From an uncultured Lachnospiraceae bacterium (GTDB taxonomy: Bacteria > Bacillota > Clostridia > Lachnospirales > Lachnospiraceae): 64,000 nucleotides of DNA. The position numbers and the translations under genes were made by a program. A model generated the notes under the pieces. It worked only from the letters and a program-made list of their open reading frames with translations, searched no databases and had not been told where the DNA came from. The stretch lies in assembly GCA_934408585.1 (NCBI GenBank), contig CAKRVA010000007.1, forward strand, positions 17,256 to 81,255, read 5' to 3'. How positions within the stretch are numbered: position 1 is the first letter of the stretch; each line of letters starts with the position of its first letter. Of the stretch, positions 26,575 through 34,896 are shown one piece after another.

Positions 26575-29298
26575 ATGGAGAATATATACCAGATTGATTT
26601 GGATAAACTTAAGTATGCCAAAAAGGAATTCAAGGATTCTGCAGTTGATTTAGAAGATATGAAAGAAATTATGACAGAAAAAGTGGATGAATTGTGTGGA
26701 AACGGCTACCAAGGTATGGACGCATTTGCTTTGCAGATAGCGTTTAGTAATTTCATGGAAAATAAATATACAACCATGATGGAACGCATAGAAAAGATAG
26801 GAGGAATTCTTTCGGATGGACTAGATGAAGGAAGAACCTGCAAGGACTACTGTCAGCATTTTATATCCATTCTGAGTGGAGAATTTCCCGGAATAATTAT
26901 GGGTGGAGAAAATATCCGAGGTAAGCTTTTCTGTGACATGGAAAAAATAGAAACGACAAGAACCAGTTGTCAGGATGTGGCGGACAGTAAAACACTCATA
27001 GAGAAGGGAATGGATGATATTGATACTACTCTTTCGGGTTTGCGAAAAGTCTCGTTTGATTATCAGACAAAAACAAATAATGTTCGTGAGGCATGTAAGC
27101 AGTTAGAGCGTTTGGAATCATACTCGACGGCACTTTCAACATATTCGGGAAATGTAGAAAACCTGGATTCAACATTAAAAACGAAATTTGATGAATGTTA
27201 TGACGAGAATACCATATCTGATGATGCCTACCAAAAGAGAAAGTATGCGGATGTGGAAGAAAATCTGGATTTATTCATTTCATTGATAGAAAAACCAAAC
27301 GAAACATTGACTGTGTATGAGCGTGAGGAGCTTCAAAGACTGACAGAACGCCTTGTAGAAAGTGGCAATGTAGAGGCAATGAAGACCGTAGTACAAAAAA
27401 TAAATGAGAAGAACGTAGAAGACTGGGGAAATGAAGATGCACAGATAAGTGCAGCAGTTTGGAAGTATGCATTTGAACAGGAAAAGACGGAAGTGCTGGA
27501 AGTTATGCTGAATGAAATGGCAGAGGTGTCATATGGACCTGTTATCATAGAGCGAGGACCAGAAAGAGATGTTGAAAAAGTACCGTGTATGGCATACATC
27601 CCGGGGGAAAAGGTTGAAGCAATTTTGAACTGTCTGGACAGTACCGAAAATGGGGAGGTATATTTTTCATTATCAAGATGGGGAAAATTCACTGCACAGA
27701 AGATGTGTGGTAAAGATGGTAATAAAGTATATGATGATAATGAGATGCCACAGTTTCATGTGGAAAAGGGAAAAGATGGACTTCAGGCAACTATGAAATA
27801 CGGGAAAACAGAGAAAACACTTGGAGCAGTGGATATGAACGAGGTATTTGGGGAGTCTGATGAAAAAACACTTCGGGGGCTTGGTTTTTCCGAAGAGGAT
27901 ATATTAAATTTAAAATGCAGTGTATATGAAGACGAAGATATTGTTTTTATGGAGAAGCTGGCAAAAGCAAACAGCGTAGAAGCATATGCCGATGTCTTTC
28001 AGGAAGATCCATATTATCTAAGTATTCATACACAGGGAGGATTATATCTGTATGCTCAATGCCTCTGGAATGGGGCAATTCCATATGATGAGAAGACCGC
28101 TATGGTGAAGGTGGCAGACATCAATTTAACCAATTATACAACGTTTATGAATGGATTGCTATATTATGCGGGAGGTCAGGGGGGGCTTTCCGAGGGAGGA
28201 AGAAATGTCAGCAAAAATGATACTAGTATGAGCTATCTGGCTATATTGGCATCACTAGGGGAAAATTCTCTGGAGTGTCAACGGGGAGTAATTGAGATGT
28301 GTTACCAGGAAAATGAGGATTCACGAGAGTTGCTAGCAAAATATAAATTAAACGCAGATATGACGGTACAATATGAAAGTTTGATTTACTATATGGAAAA
28401 TGGCGGAATTTTGTATGATACCTCCAATCATTTGTTTAGAGTACGGAGTTGGATTGATGTGGATGAGAAGGAAGAATCTGTATTTTTGTATGATATTCCG
28501 CTTTATATTTCGTTTTCAGATAAAGGAGAAGACTATATAGAAGATTTATTTCCAATAACTTATATAAAGGGAAACGAACAACTAAATTGTAAGGCAGTGA
28601 GAGAGTTAAAATCTGCCAGAAATGAATTAGATTATTTAGCAGAGACACAATTTGAAGAGGAGGTTGTGAACATAACAAAGAAAATGATATCCTCATGTGT
28701 AAAAGTAAACCCAATAGTAGAGAAAGGAAAATCTGTAGTAGAAAAAGGAATTGAATATGCAAAGAAAAAAAAGGAACTTAATGAAAAAATTGACCGCTGC
28801 TATAGCGATTTAGAGAATGTTTATTTTAGAGATACGGTGGCGTCCCAGGGGTCTGAAATAATAGTAGAAGGAATTTATGATCCCAGAACACTGATGAAGA
28901 CCATACAGTTTGAAACGGACGGATATTCGTTCCTGGCAGAAGACAGAGATGCAGTAGTCAGATATATGGATGCACTTATGTCAGGAGATACGTTGGATTA
29001 TAATAACCAAGAAGGAGATTTGGAAGTTAGTCTTGAAGATGACTTTAATGAATGGTTTGGAAAAGAAAAATGGGAGCCGACGATTAGAAAAGAAGAAGTA
29101 CGGGAAGAATTATATCTGTTTTGGACCGGCAAAAATTTAGATGGAACAAGAGGAGATATTCACAATATTGATATTGCGCAATATGGAAATTATAGCAGTT
29201 ATGCAGGACAGCTCAACGATAAAGATGTTAGTGTGGAGTTATATGAGGATTATGACCCGCTTGAAGAAATATATGACTCATATAAGAATAGCTATTAA
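26575..29298 (+). CDS. Large protein with helical, possibly LXG/WXG100-like N-terminus
   Basis: A 907-aa protein I cannot assign with certainty. The first 230 residues are helical and coiled-coil-like, with a GYQGMDAFALQIAFSNFMEN segment near 44-63 that resembles a helix-turn-helix in WXG100/LXG substrates of type VII secretion. There is no signal peptide or membrane segment. A mainly beta/alpha middle part follows (from about residue 320), a Lys/Glu-rich coiled segment near 700-760, and an acidic C-terminal part. Gene size and a downstream membrane gene plus its broken copy resemble polymorphic-toxin loci, but no toxin domain is recognised. SD GAGGA lies 4 bases before the ATG. Confidence 0.6.
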   Translation: MENIYQIDLDKLKYAKKEFKDSAVDLEDMKEIMTEKVDELCGNGYQGMDAFALQIAFSNFMENKYTTMMERIEKIGGILSDGLDEGRTCKDYCQHFISILSGEFPGIIMGGENIRGKLFCDMEKIETTRTSCQDVADSKTLIEKGMDDIDTTLSGLRKVSFDYQTKTNNVREACKQLERLESYSTALSTYSGNVENLDSTLKTKFDECYDENTISDDAYQKRKYADVEENLDLFISLIEKPNETLTVYEREELQRLTERLVESGNVEAMKTVVQKINEKNVEDWGNEDAQISAAVWKYAFEQEKTEVLEVMLNEMAEVSYGPVIIERGPERDVEKVPCMAYIPGEKVEAILNCLDSTENGEVYFSLSRWGKFTAQKMCGKDGNKVYDDNEMPQFHVEKGKDGLQATMKYGKTEKTLGAVDMNEVFGESDEKTLRGLGFSEEDILNLKCSVYEDEDIVFMEKLAKANSVEAYADVFQEDPYYLSIHTQGGLYLYAQCLWNGAIPYDEKTAMVKVADINLTNYTTFMNGLLYYAGGQGGLSEGGRNVSKNDTSMSYLAILASLGENSLECQRGVIEMCYQENEDSRELLAKYKLNADMTVQYESLIYYMENGGILYDTSNHLFRVRSWIDVDEKEESVFLYDIPLYISFSDKGEDYIEDLFPITYIKGNEQLNCKAVRELKSARNELDYLAETQFEEEVVNITKKMISSCVKVNPIVEKGKSVVEKGIEYAKKKKELNEKIDRCYSDLENVYFRDTVASQGSEIIVEGIYDPRTLMKTIQFETDGYSFLAEDRDAVVRYMDALMSGDTLDYNNQEGDLEVSLEDDFNEWFGKEKWEPTIRKEEVREELYLFWTGKNLDGTRGDIHNIDIAQYGNYSSYAGQLNDKDVSVELYEDYDPLEEIYDSYKNSY

Positions 29299-29324
29299 TA
29301 GATTAGAAAAGAGTGAGGAGATGA

Positions 29325-30380
29325 ATGATGAACGAAAATTATCAGAAAAAAGCGAAAAAACTGATAACAAATGCGAAATGGTTTCCCGTATTGATAGGAG
29401 TTGTGGTACTGATTTTTATATACTGTATTCCGGTATTTCACCCAATATATCTAGAGCATAACCGATTATGTCCTTATGATGTTTTATTGGAGGGATTTCA
29501 TGCCGAAGTAGGGAATTATTATCCTTCGGAGGAGGAAATAGAGATAGTAAAAATTCCTTCGTTGCTATATGGACGACCGGTAACTGAGATAATGGATCAA
29601 ACGTGGCAGTATTACTCGGTCGGAGCGACAGTTTGTCTGCCAGATACGGTAAAGGTAATTGGCTATAGGGCATTTAATAAAAATAAAATTGTGGAAGAGG
29701 TTTATGCTAAAAATGTAGAAATTGTTGATAAGTGGGCATTTGCAGAAATGGAGAATCTACATATAGCTGAGCTTGGAAATCATTTGGAAAGTATTAATCA
29801 TAAAGCCTTTTATGAGTGTAAAAATTTACTTCATTTTGATTATCCGGATAGTTTAAAGAAGATAGGATATGAAGCCTTTCGGGATAGTGGTGTTGAGAAT
29901 ATTCCAGAGAATGGGGATATTTTACTATGGGAGGATGCATTTTATAATACCTCATGGGAAAAAAGTAATGACGAAACATTTGTAACGTTGGATTATTACA
30001 ATGAAGATGATAATAGAGTAATGCCAACCCTGTTACGGTACAATGGGAAAGAAAAGACTGTTGTTATACCGGAAGGAGTGGAGGTTATTGGAGGTGCAAA
30101 AATACTAGAAGAAAAATGTCGTTATCAGGTGGATGAAGTTTTTTTGCCGAATACGGTAACTAAGTTACGGGGAAACATATTTAAGGGTCAGAGCCATTTA
30201 ACAATTTATATGCCGGATAGCGTAGAGAAGATACGTGGGAATTATAGTGGTATAGGGAAAATTGTAACGATAGCAGGAAGTCGTGCGGAGAATTATGCAA
30301 AAGAGAATAACGTACCTGTCGAATCATTAAGTGAGGAAGAATTCTGGTCACGCTATCCGGAAAGTGCGAAAGAAGAATAA
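29325..30380 (+). CDS. Membrane-anchored BspA-type leucine-rich repeat protein
   Basis: A 351-aa protein with a basic N-terminus, one membrane segment at about residues 19-37 (FPVLIGVVVLIFIYCIPVF) and an external region of BspA/LRR_5-type repeats: LPDTVKVIGYRAF, IVDKWAFAEMENL, LESINHKAFYECKNL, SLKKIGYEAFRDSG, VVIPEGVEVIGG and a closing GSRAENYAKENNVPVE typical of the family. Such repeats mediate protein or host-surface binding. Two adjacent ATG codons (29325, 29328) follow GAGGAG. It is 26 bases after the 907-aa gene and likely co-transcribed. A truncated copy follows. Confidence 0.8.
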   Translation: MMNENYQKKAKKLITNAKWFPVLIGVVVLIFIYCIPVFHPIYLEHNRLCPYDVLLEGFHAEVGNYYPSEEEIEIVKIPSLLYGRPVTEIMDQTWQYYSVGATVCLPDTVKVIGYRAFNKNKIVEEVYAKNVEIVDKWAFAEMENLHIAELGNHLESINHKAFYECKNLLHFDYPDSLKKIGYEAFRDSGVENIPENGDILLWEDAFYNTSWEKSNDETFVTLDYYNEDDNRVMPTLLRYNGKEKTVVIPEGVEVIGGAKILEEKCRYQVDEVFLPNTVTKLRGNIFKGQSHLTIYMPDSVEKIRGNYSGIGKIVTIAGSRAENYAKENNVPVESLSEEEFWSRYPESAKEE

Positions 30381-30415
30381 CCAAATCAATAGAAAACAAA
30401 CCATATGAGGAAGAT

Positions 30416-30601
30416 ATGATGAATGAAAATCACCAGGAAAAACCAGAAAAGAGAAAAATAAATAAGAAATGGTATGCTTTAATTATAAGTGTAGTGGTAC
30501 TGATTATTTTATACTGTATTCCAATATTCCGCCCAATATATCTGTGACATAACCGATTTTGTCCCTATGATGTCCTATTAGAAGGATTTCATGTCTATTA
30601 A
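30416..30601 (+). pseudogene. Broken duplicate of the BspA-type LRR gene
   Basis: Starting with ATGATG after GAGGAAG, the frame encodes a close copy of the preceding gene's N-terminus (MMNEN, KKWYALIISVVVLIILYC, PIFRPIYL), then has TGA at 30545-30547 where the intact gene has a Glu codon, continues as HNRFCPYDVLLEGFHVY and meets TAA at 30599-30601, after which similarity ends. All LRR repeats are gone. It is a partial duplication that could still produce a 43-residue membrane peptide. Confidence 0.85.
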
Positions 30602-30719
30602 TTAATCATCATAGCTGTCCAGAAGCAATTAAGAATTCATGATGTTAATTAATAGGCACTTGCAAAATTTTGTCGAATTAAGAATACGAATAAATCTTGT
30701 AAAATCAATATAATAATAT

Positions 30720-30763
30720 AACGCACTCTTAGTAACAAAATGTTGCAAAAGAGTGCGTTTTTG
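30720..30763 (+). terminator. Terminator, 11-bp stem
   Basis: AACGCACTCTT and AAGAGTGCGTT surround an 18-nt loop and are followed by TTTTG. It lies about 120 bases after the broken LRR copy. Confidence 0.75.
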
Positions 30764-31036
30764 TAAAAGCTTTACTATAAATGAAATGGTAAGGGTTTTT
30801 AAAAAATTTAGTTTTACAAGCGGTATTTCAGACATAGAAATTTTTCTTTCGACATTTCTGTTAATGAAGAAAGATAGTTGCTCCATAAAATTGTCAAAGT
30901 GTACACGGAAATCGTAGGAGTGGAATTTTTCGATATAGTTGAAAATAAGGTAAACATCGAGAGCGCAACAACGGAATGCAGAATGGAACATTTATTTCCA
31001 GAGCAATATCCTGTATTGACAGAAATGAGAAATGGT

Positions 31037-31072
31037 GGCCTCTATTTCCAAAATGGATAGAGGTCTTTTTCT
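31037..31072 (+). terminator. Terminator at the right edge of the accessory island
   Basis: GGCCTCTAT and ATAGAGGTC form a 9-bp stem (one G-U) with an 11-nt loop, followed by TTTTTCTTTT. It separates the island from the DUF1846-ftsH operon. Confidence 0.75.
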
Positions 31073-31195
31073 TTTATGAAATTTTAAGAAAAATTTTGCG
31101 GATGCTTCATTTCTTTTTATGGAATAATTAAAGGAGCTGTGCTACAATTAATGACGATATGTAACGGATGAGAAGAGGAGAATAAGACAACAATT

Positions 31196-32662
31196 ATGAG
31201 AGTGGGATTTGATAATGAGAAATATCTGAAAATGCAGTCAGAGCATATTCGGGAAAGAATTAGTCAGTTTGGGGACAAGCTTTACATGGAATTTGGCGGT
31301 AAATTGTTTGATGATTTTCATGCATCAAGAGTTTTACCGGGATTTGAACCGGATAGTAAGCTTCGGATGTTGATGAAACTGTCTGACCGCGCAGAGATTG
31401 TTATAGTTATAAATGCAGCAGATATTGAGAAGAATAAAGTACGTGGAGATCTTGGAATTACTTATGATGTAGATGTACAGCGTTTGATTAAGGAATTTGA
31501 AAGCAGAGGACTTTATGTGGGAAGTGTTGTACTGACACACTATACCGGTCAGGCTGCTGCAGATGCATTTAAGGCAAAGCTGGAGAAGCAGGGGAGAAAG
31601 GTTTATCTTCACTACATCATTGAAGGATATCCTTCTAATATTGCAAAGATTGTCAGTGAAGAGGGCTTTGGAAAGAATGATTATATCGAAACGACCCGCC
31701 CACTCGTTGTAGTTACAGCACCGGGACCAGGAAGTGGCAAAATGGCAACCTGTCTGTCACAGCTCTATCATGACAGTAAGCGTGGCATCAAATCAGGATA
31801 TGCAAAATATGAAACATTTCCAATTTGGAACATTCCATTGAAGCATCCAATCAATCTCGCTTATGAAGCAGCAACAGCAGATTTAAATGATGTTAATATG
31901 ATTGATCCGTTCCATTTGGAGGCATATGGACAGACTACAGTAAATTATAATAGAGATATTGAGATATTCCCTGTATTAAGTGCTATTTTTGAGGGAATTT
32001 ATGGGGAAAGTATTTACAAATCTCCGACAGATATGGGAGTGAATATGGCAGGTAACTGCATTATTGATGATGATGCCTGCTGTGAGGCCTCCAATATGGA
32101 AATTATCCGTCGTTACTATACCGCATTAAATGGCGTAGTAAATGATAAGGCAACTGAGAACGAAGTATATAAAATCGAGCTGATTATGAATCAGGCTAAG
32201 ATTAGTCCGAGTGACCGTAAGGTAATCGTTGCTGCGAATGAGCGTGCAGAGAAGCTTGGCGTACCAACAGCGGCAATTGAATTGCAGGACGGAACCATTA
32301 TTACATCAAAGACCTCGGATCTGTTAGGTGCATCAGCAGCATTGCTGCTCAATGCCTTAAAATATCTTGGTGGCGTTGAACATGACACACACCTGATTTC
32401 TCCGGAAGCCATTGAACCGATTCAGAAATTGAAGATTAAATACTTAGGAGGAAAAAATCCCCGTCTTCATACGGATGAAGTCCTTATCGCACTTTCCATT
32501 TCGGCTCTAAATGACAAAAATGCAAAGATTGCATTGGAGCAGATTCCGAAGTTAAAAGGATGTCAGGTACACACATCCGTAATGCTTTCGGATGTCGATA
32601 TTAAGATATTCAAAAAGTTAGGAGTAGATTTAACGAGCGAACCGAGAAAGGAACGCGCGTAA
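31196..32662 (+). CDS. DUF1846 family protein
   Basis: A 488-aa protein of the DUF1846 family, widespread in Firmicutes and structurally characterised but of unknown cellular function. Visible family features are the opening GFDNEKYLKMQSEHIRERI, a P-loop-like PGPGSGKMAT near residues 176-185, YAKYETFPIWNIPLKHPINL near 202-221, and LGVPTAAIELQDG near 357. It is 16 bases before ftsH and shares its transcript, which might hint at a proteostasis link, but no function can be given from sequence. Confidence 0.92.
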   Translation: MRVGFDNEKYLKMQSEHIRERISQFGDKLYMEFGGKLFDDFHASRVLPGFEPDSKLRMLMKLSDRAEIVIVINAADIEKNKVRGDLGITYDVDVQRLIKEFESRGLYVGSVVLTHYTGQAAADAFKAKLEKQGRKVYLHYIIEGYPSNIAKIVSEEGFGKNDYIETTRPLVVVTAPGPGSGKMATCLSQLYHDSKRGIKSGYAKYETFPIWNIPLKHPINLAYEAATADLNDVNMIDPFHLEAYGQTTVNYNRDIEIFPVLSAIFEGIYGESIYKSPTDMGVNMAGNCIIDDDACCEASNMEIIRRYYTALNGVVNDKATENEVYKIELIMNQAKISPSDRKVIVAANERAEKLGVPTAAIELQDGTIITSKTSDLLGASAALLLNALKYLGGVEHDTHLISPEAIEPIQKLKIKYLGGKNPRLHTDEVLIALSISALNDKNAKIALEQIPKLKGCQVHTSVMLSDVDIKIFKKLGVDLTSEPRKERA

Positions 32663-32678
32663 GGAAAGAGGAGTCTAA

Positions 32679-34862
32679 ATGAACGACCAGAATTTGAACC
32701 AATATGACAACGGACAAGGCAATAACAATGGACCGTCAGGCAACAATAACGGAAATAACGGGGGACCTTCCAAGAACCCCAAGAAACAAAGCATTATTAT
32801 GTTTATTATTGCGGCACTTATTTCTCTGTTGCTTGTGAGTGCATTTATGAATTTCATGTCAGGCTCTTCCGAGAAGGAGATTACCTATAATGAATTTATA
32901 ACAATGCTGGAAGAAAATAAGGTTGCATCCGTTACGATTGATTCAGACCGCATTTACATTCAGCCCAAAATTGAAGAAAGCAAACAGAATCCATTGTCAT
33001 ATCTGTATGGAATGAGTCCGAGTGTAAGCTATTATACAGGTAAGATAGAAGATAATGATACGCTTACCAATCGTTTGCTGGAATATAAGGATGTTGAGGT
33101 AAAGGGAAGAGTATCCGATGGTTCGGGAGCGATTCTCGGCTTTCTGTTATCATATGTATTTCCGTTTCTGCTCATGTGGGTATTGCTGAGCTTCCTGTTC
33201 CGTAAGGTAAGCAAGGGCGGTGGCCCAATGGGTGTAGGAAAAAGCAATGCCAAGGTTTATGTACAGAAAGAAACCGGTATAACCTTTAAAGATGTTGCCG
33301 GAGAAGATGAGGCGAAGGAATCCCTACAGGAGGTAGTGGATTTCCTGCATAATCCTATGAAATATGCATCCATCGGTGCAAAACTCCCAAAAGGAGCATT
33401 GTTGGTAGGACCTCCCGGAACCGGTAAAACCTTATTGGCAAAGGCAGTAGCAGGAGAAGCGAAAGTACCGTTTTTCTCATTATCCGGTTCGGATTTTATT
33501 GAATTGTATGTTGGTGTCGGAGCATCGCGTGTACGTGATTTGTTTAAAGAGGCAACAAAAAATGCACCATGTATTATCTTTATTGATGAAATTGATGCGA
33601 TTGGTAGAAGTCGTGACAGTAAATATGGCGGTGGAAACGAAGAGCGTGAGCAGACATTAAACCAGCTGCTTTCCGAAATGGATGGTTTTGATACCTCAAA
33701 GGGTATTCTTGTTCTTGGTGCAACGAACCGTCCGGAAATTCTGGACAAAGCATTACTTCGTCCGGGACGTTTTGACCGGAGAATTATTGTAGATAAGCCG
33801 GATTTAAAGGGCCGTGTTGAGATTTTGAAAGTACACGCAAAGGATGTACATTTGGATGAAAGCGTAGATCTGGATGCGATTGCACTTGCAACAAGTGGTG
33901 CAGTTGGTGCAGATTTGGCAAATATGATTAATGAAGCAGCCATTATGGCAGTTCAGAAGGGCAGACAGTACGTAACCCAGAAGGATTTATTTGCAGCAGT
34001 AGAGCAGGTACTGGTTGGTAAAGAAAAGAAAGACCGGATTATGAGTAAAGAAGAACGTAAGATTGTTTCTTATCATGAGGTTGGTCATGCATTGATTAGC
34101 GCATTGCAGAAAAACTCTGAACCGGTACAGAAAATTACCATTGTTCCCAGAACGATGGGAGCTTTGGGATATGTAATGCATGTTCCGGAGGAAGAGAAAT
34201 ATCTTCAGACGAAGGAAGAACTTCACGATCGACTGGTTAGTCTTTTGGGTGGACGTGCCGCAGAAGAGATTGTTTTTGGAAACGTAACAACCGGTGCGGC
34301 AAATGATATTGAGCAGGCAACAAACATTGCAACCAATATGATTACCCGTTTTGGTATGAGTGACCGTTTCGGACTTATGGGACTTGCAACCGTTGAGAGT
34401 GAGTATCTGGGTGGCGGTGCAAAGCTTACCTGTAGTGACCGGACGGCAGCAGACGTGGATACGGAAGTCATGAATCTTCTGAAGCAATGCTATGAAGAGG
34501 CAAAAGAAATGCTTGCTGGAAATCGGGAACTGATGGATAAGCTGGCAGCACATCTGATTGAGAAGGAAACGATCAGCGGTAAAGAATTCATGAAGATTTA
34601 CCGTGCAGAAAAAGGAATTCCGGAACCGGAAGAAGATGATACGGCTTCTGAAAAGAAGGAAACTTCAGAGAATACCGCGTCAGAAAGTGCCAAAGAAGAA
34701 ACAGTTACCTCAGATGAAGTGAAAGAGGAAACATCTGACGAAAATGCAGCACCACAGGAAACAATTTCTCAGGAAGTGTCATCACAGACAACATCTGAAC
34801 CGGAGACTTCGCAGTCTGTTTCCAGAGGAAGATTTTCAAATGTGCCTGCGGATAAAGAATAA
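32679..34862 (+). CDS. ftsH: FtsH, membrane ATP-dependent zinc metalloprotease
   Basis: A membrane-anchored AAA+ protease that degrades damaged membrane proteins and regulators. The 727-aa chain has an unusual Asn/Gly-rich head (residues about 4-36), two membrane helices (near 41-59 and 148-170), Walker A GPPGTGKT at 244-251, Walker B IIFIDEIDAIG near 301, the second region of homology with RPGRFDRRI, and the zinc site HEVGH at 466-470. An extra tail of about 90 residues is rich in Glu, Ser and Thr. The AAA and protease signatures are all intact. Length beyond the usual 600-650 comes from the head and tail. Confidence 0.97.
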   Translation: MNDQNLNQYDNGQGNNNGPSGNNNGNNGGPSKNPKKQSIIMFIIAALISLLLVSAFMNFMSGSSEKEITYNEFITMLEENKVASVTIDSDRIYIQPKIEESKQNPLSYLYGMSPSVSYYTGKIEDNDTLTNRLLEYKDVEVKGRVSDGSGAILGFLLSYVFPFLLMWVLLSFLFRKVSKGGGPMGVGKSNAKVYVQKETGITFKDVAGEDEAKESLQEVVDFLHNPMKYASIGAKLPKGALLVGPPGTGKTLLAKAVAGEAKVPFFSLSGSDFIELYVGVGASRVRDLFKEATKNAPCIIFIDEIDAIGRSRDSKYGGGNEEREQTLNQLLSEMDGFDTSKGILVLGATNRPEILDKALLRPGRFDRRIIVDKPDLKGRVEILKVHAKDVHLDESVDLDAIALATSGAVGADLANMINEAAIMAVQKGRQYVTQKDLFAAVEQVLVGKEKKDRIMSKEERKIVSYHEVGHALISALQKNSEPVQKITIVPRTMGALGYVMHVPEEEKYLQTKEELHDRLVSLLGGRAAEEIVFGNVTTGAANDIEQATNIATNMITRFGMSDRFGLMGLATVESEYLGGGAKLTCSDRTAADVDTEVMNLLKQCYEEAKEMLAGNRELMDKLAAHLIEKETISGKEFMKIYRAEKGIPEPEEDDTASEKKETSENTASESAKEETVTSDEVKEETSDENAAPQETISQEVSSQTTSEPETSQSVSRGRFSNVPADKE

Positions 34863-34896
34863 AGGAAAAGAAAACTCGGATTAATGGGAGAAATGT

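Larger units (their letters stand above)
30602..31195. other. Gene-poor AT-rich spacer with two terminators
   Basis: No gene with recognisable family features is seen. The spacer holds two terminator hairpins and open frames on both strands (minus 30991-30629, 120 codons; plus 30878-31060, 60 codons from TTG) that have no SD and run through a hairpin. It may be the remnant of a mobile element, but I cannot name it. A possible extended -10 (TGCTACAAT, 31140-31148) before the DUF1846 gene is the only promoter-like element. Confidence 0.5.

Noticed and set aside
29141..29461. 106-codon frame overlapping the end of the 907-aa gene and the start of the LRR gene
   Set aside because: Out-of-frame shadow; the LRR frame has two ATG codons, a good SD and family features.
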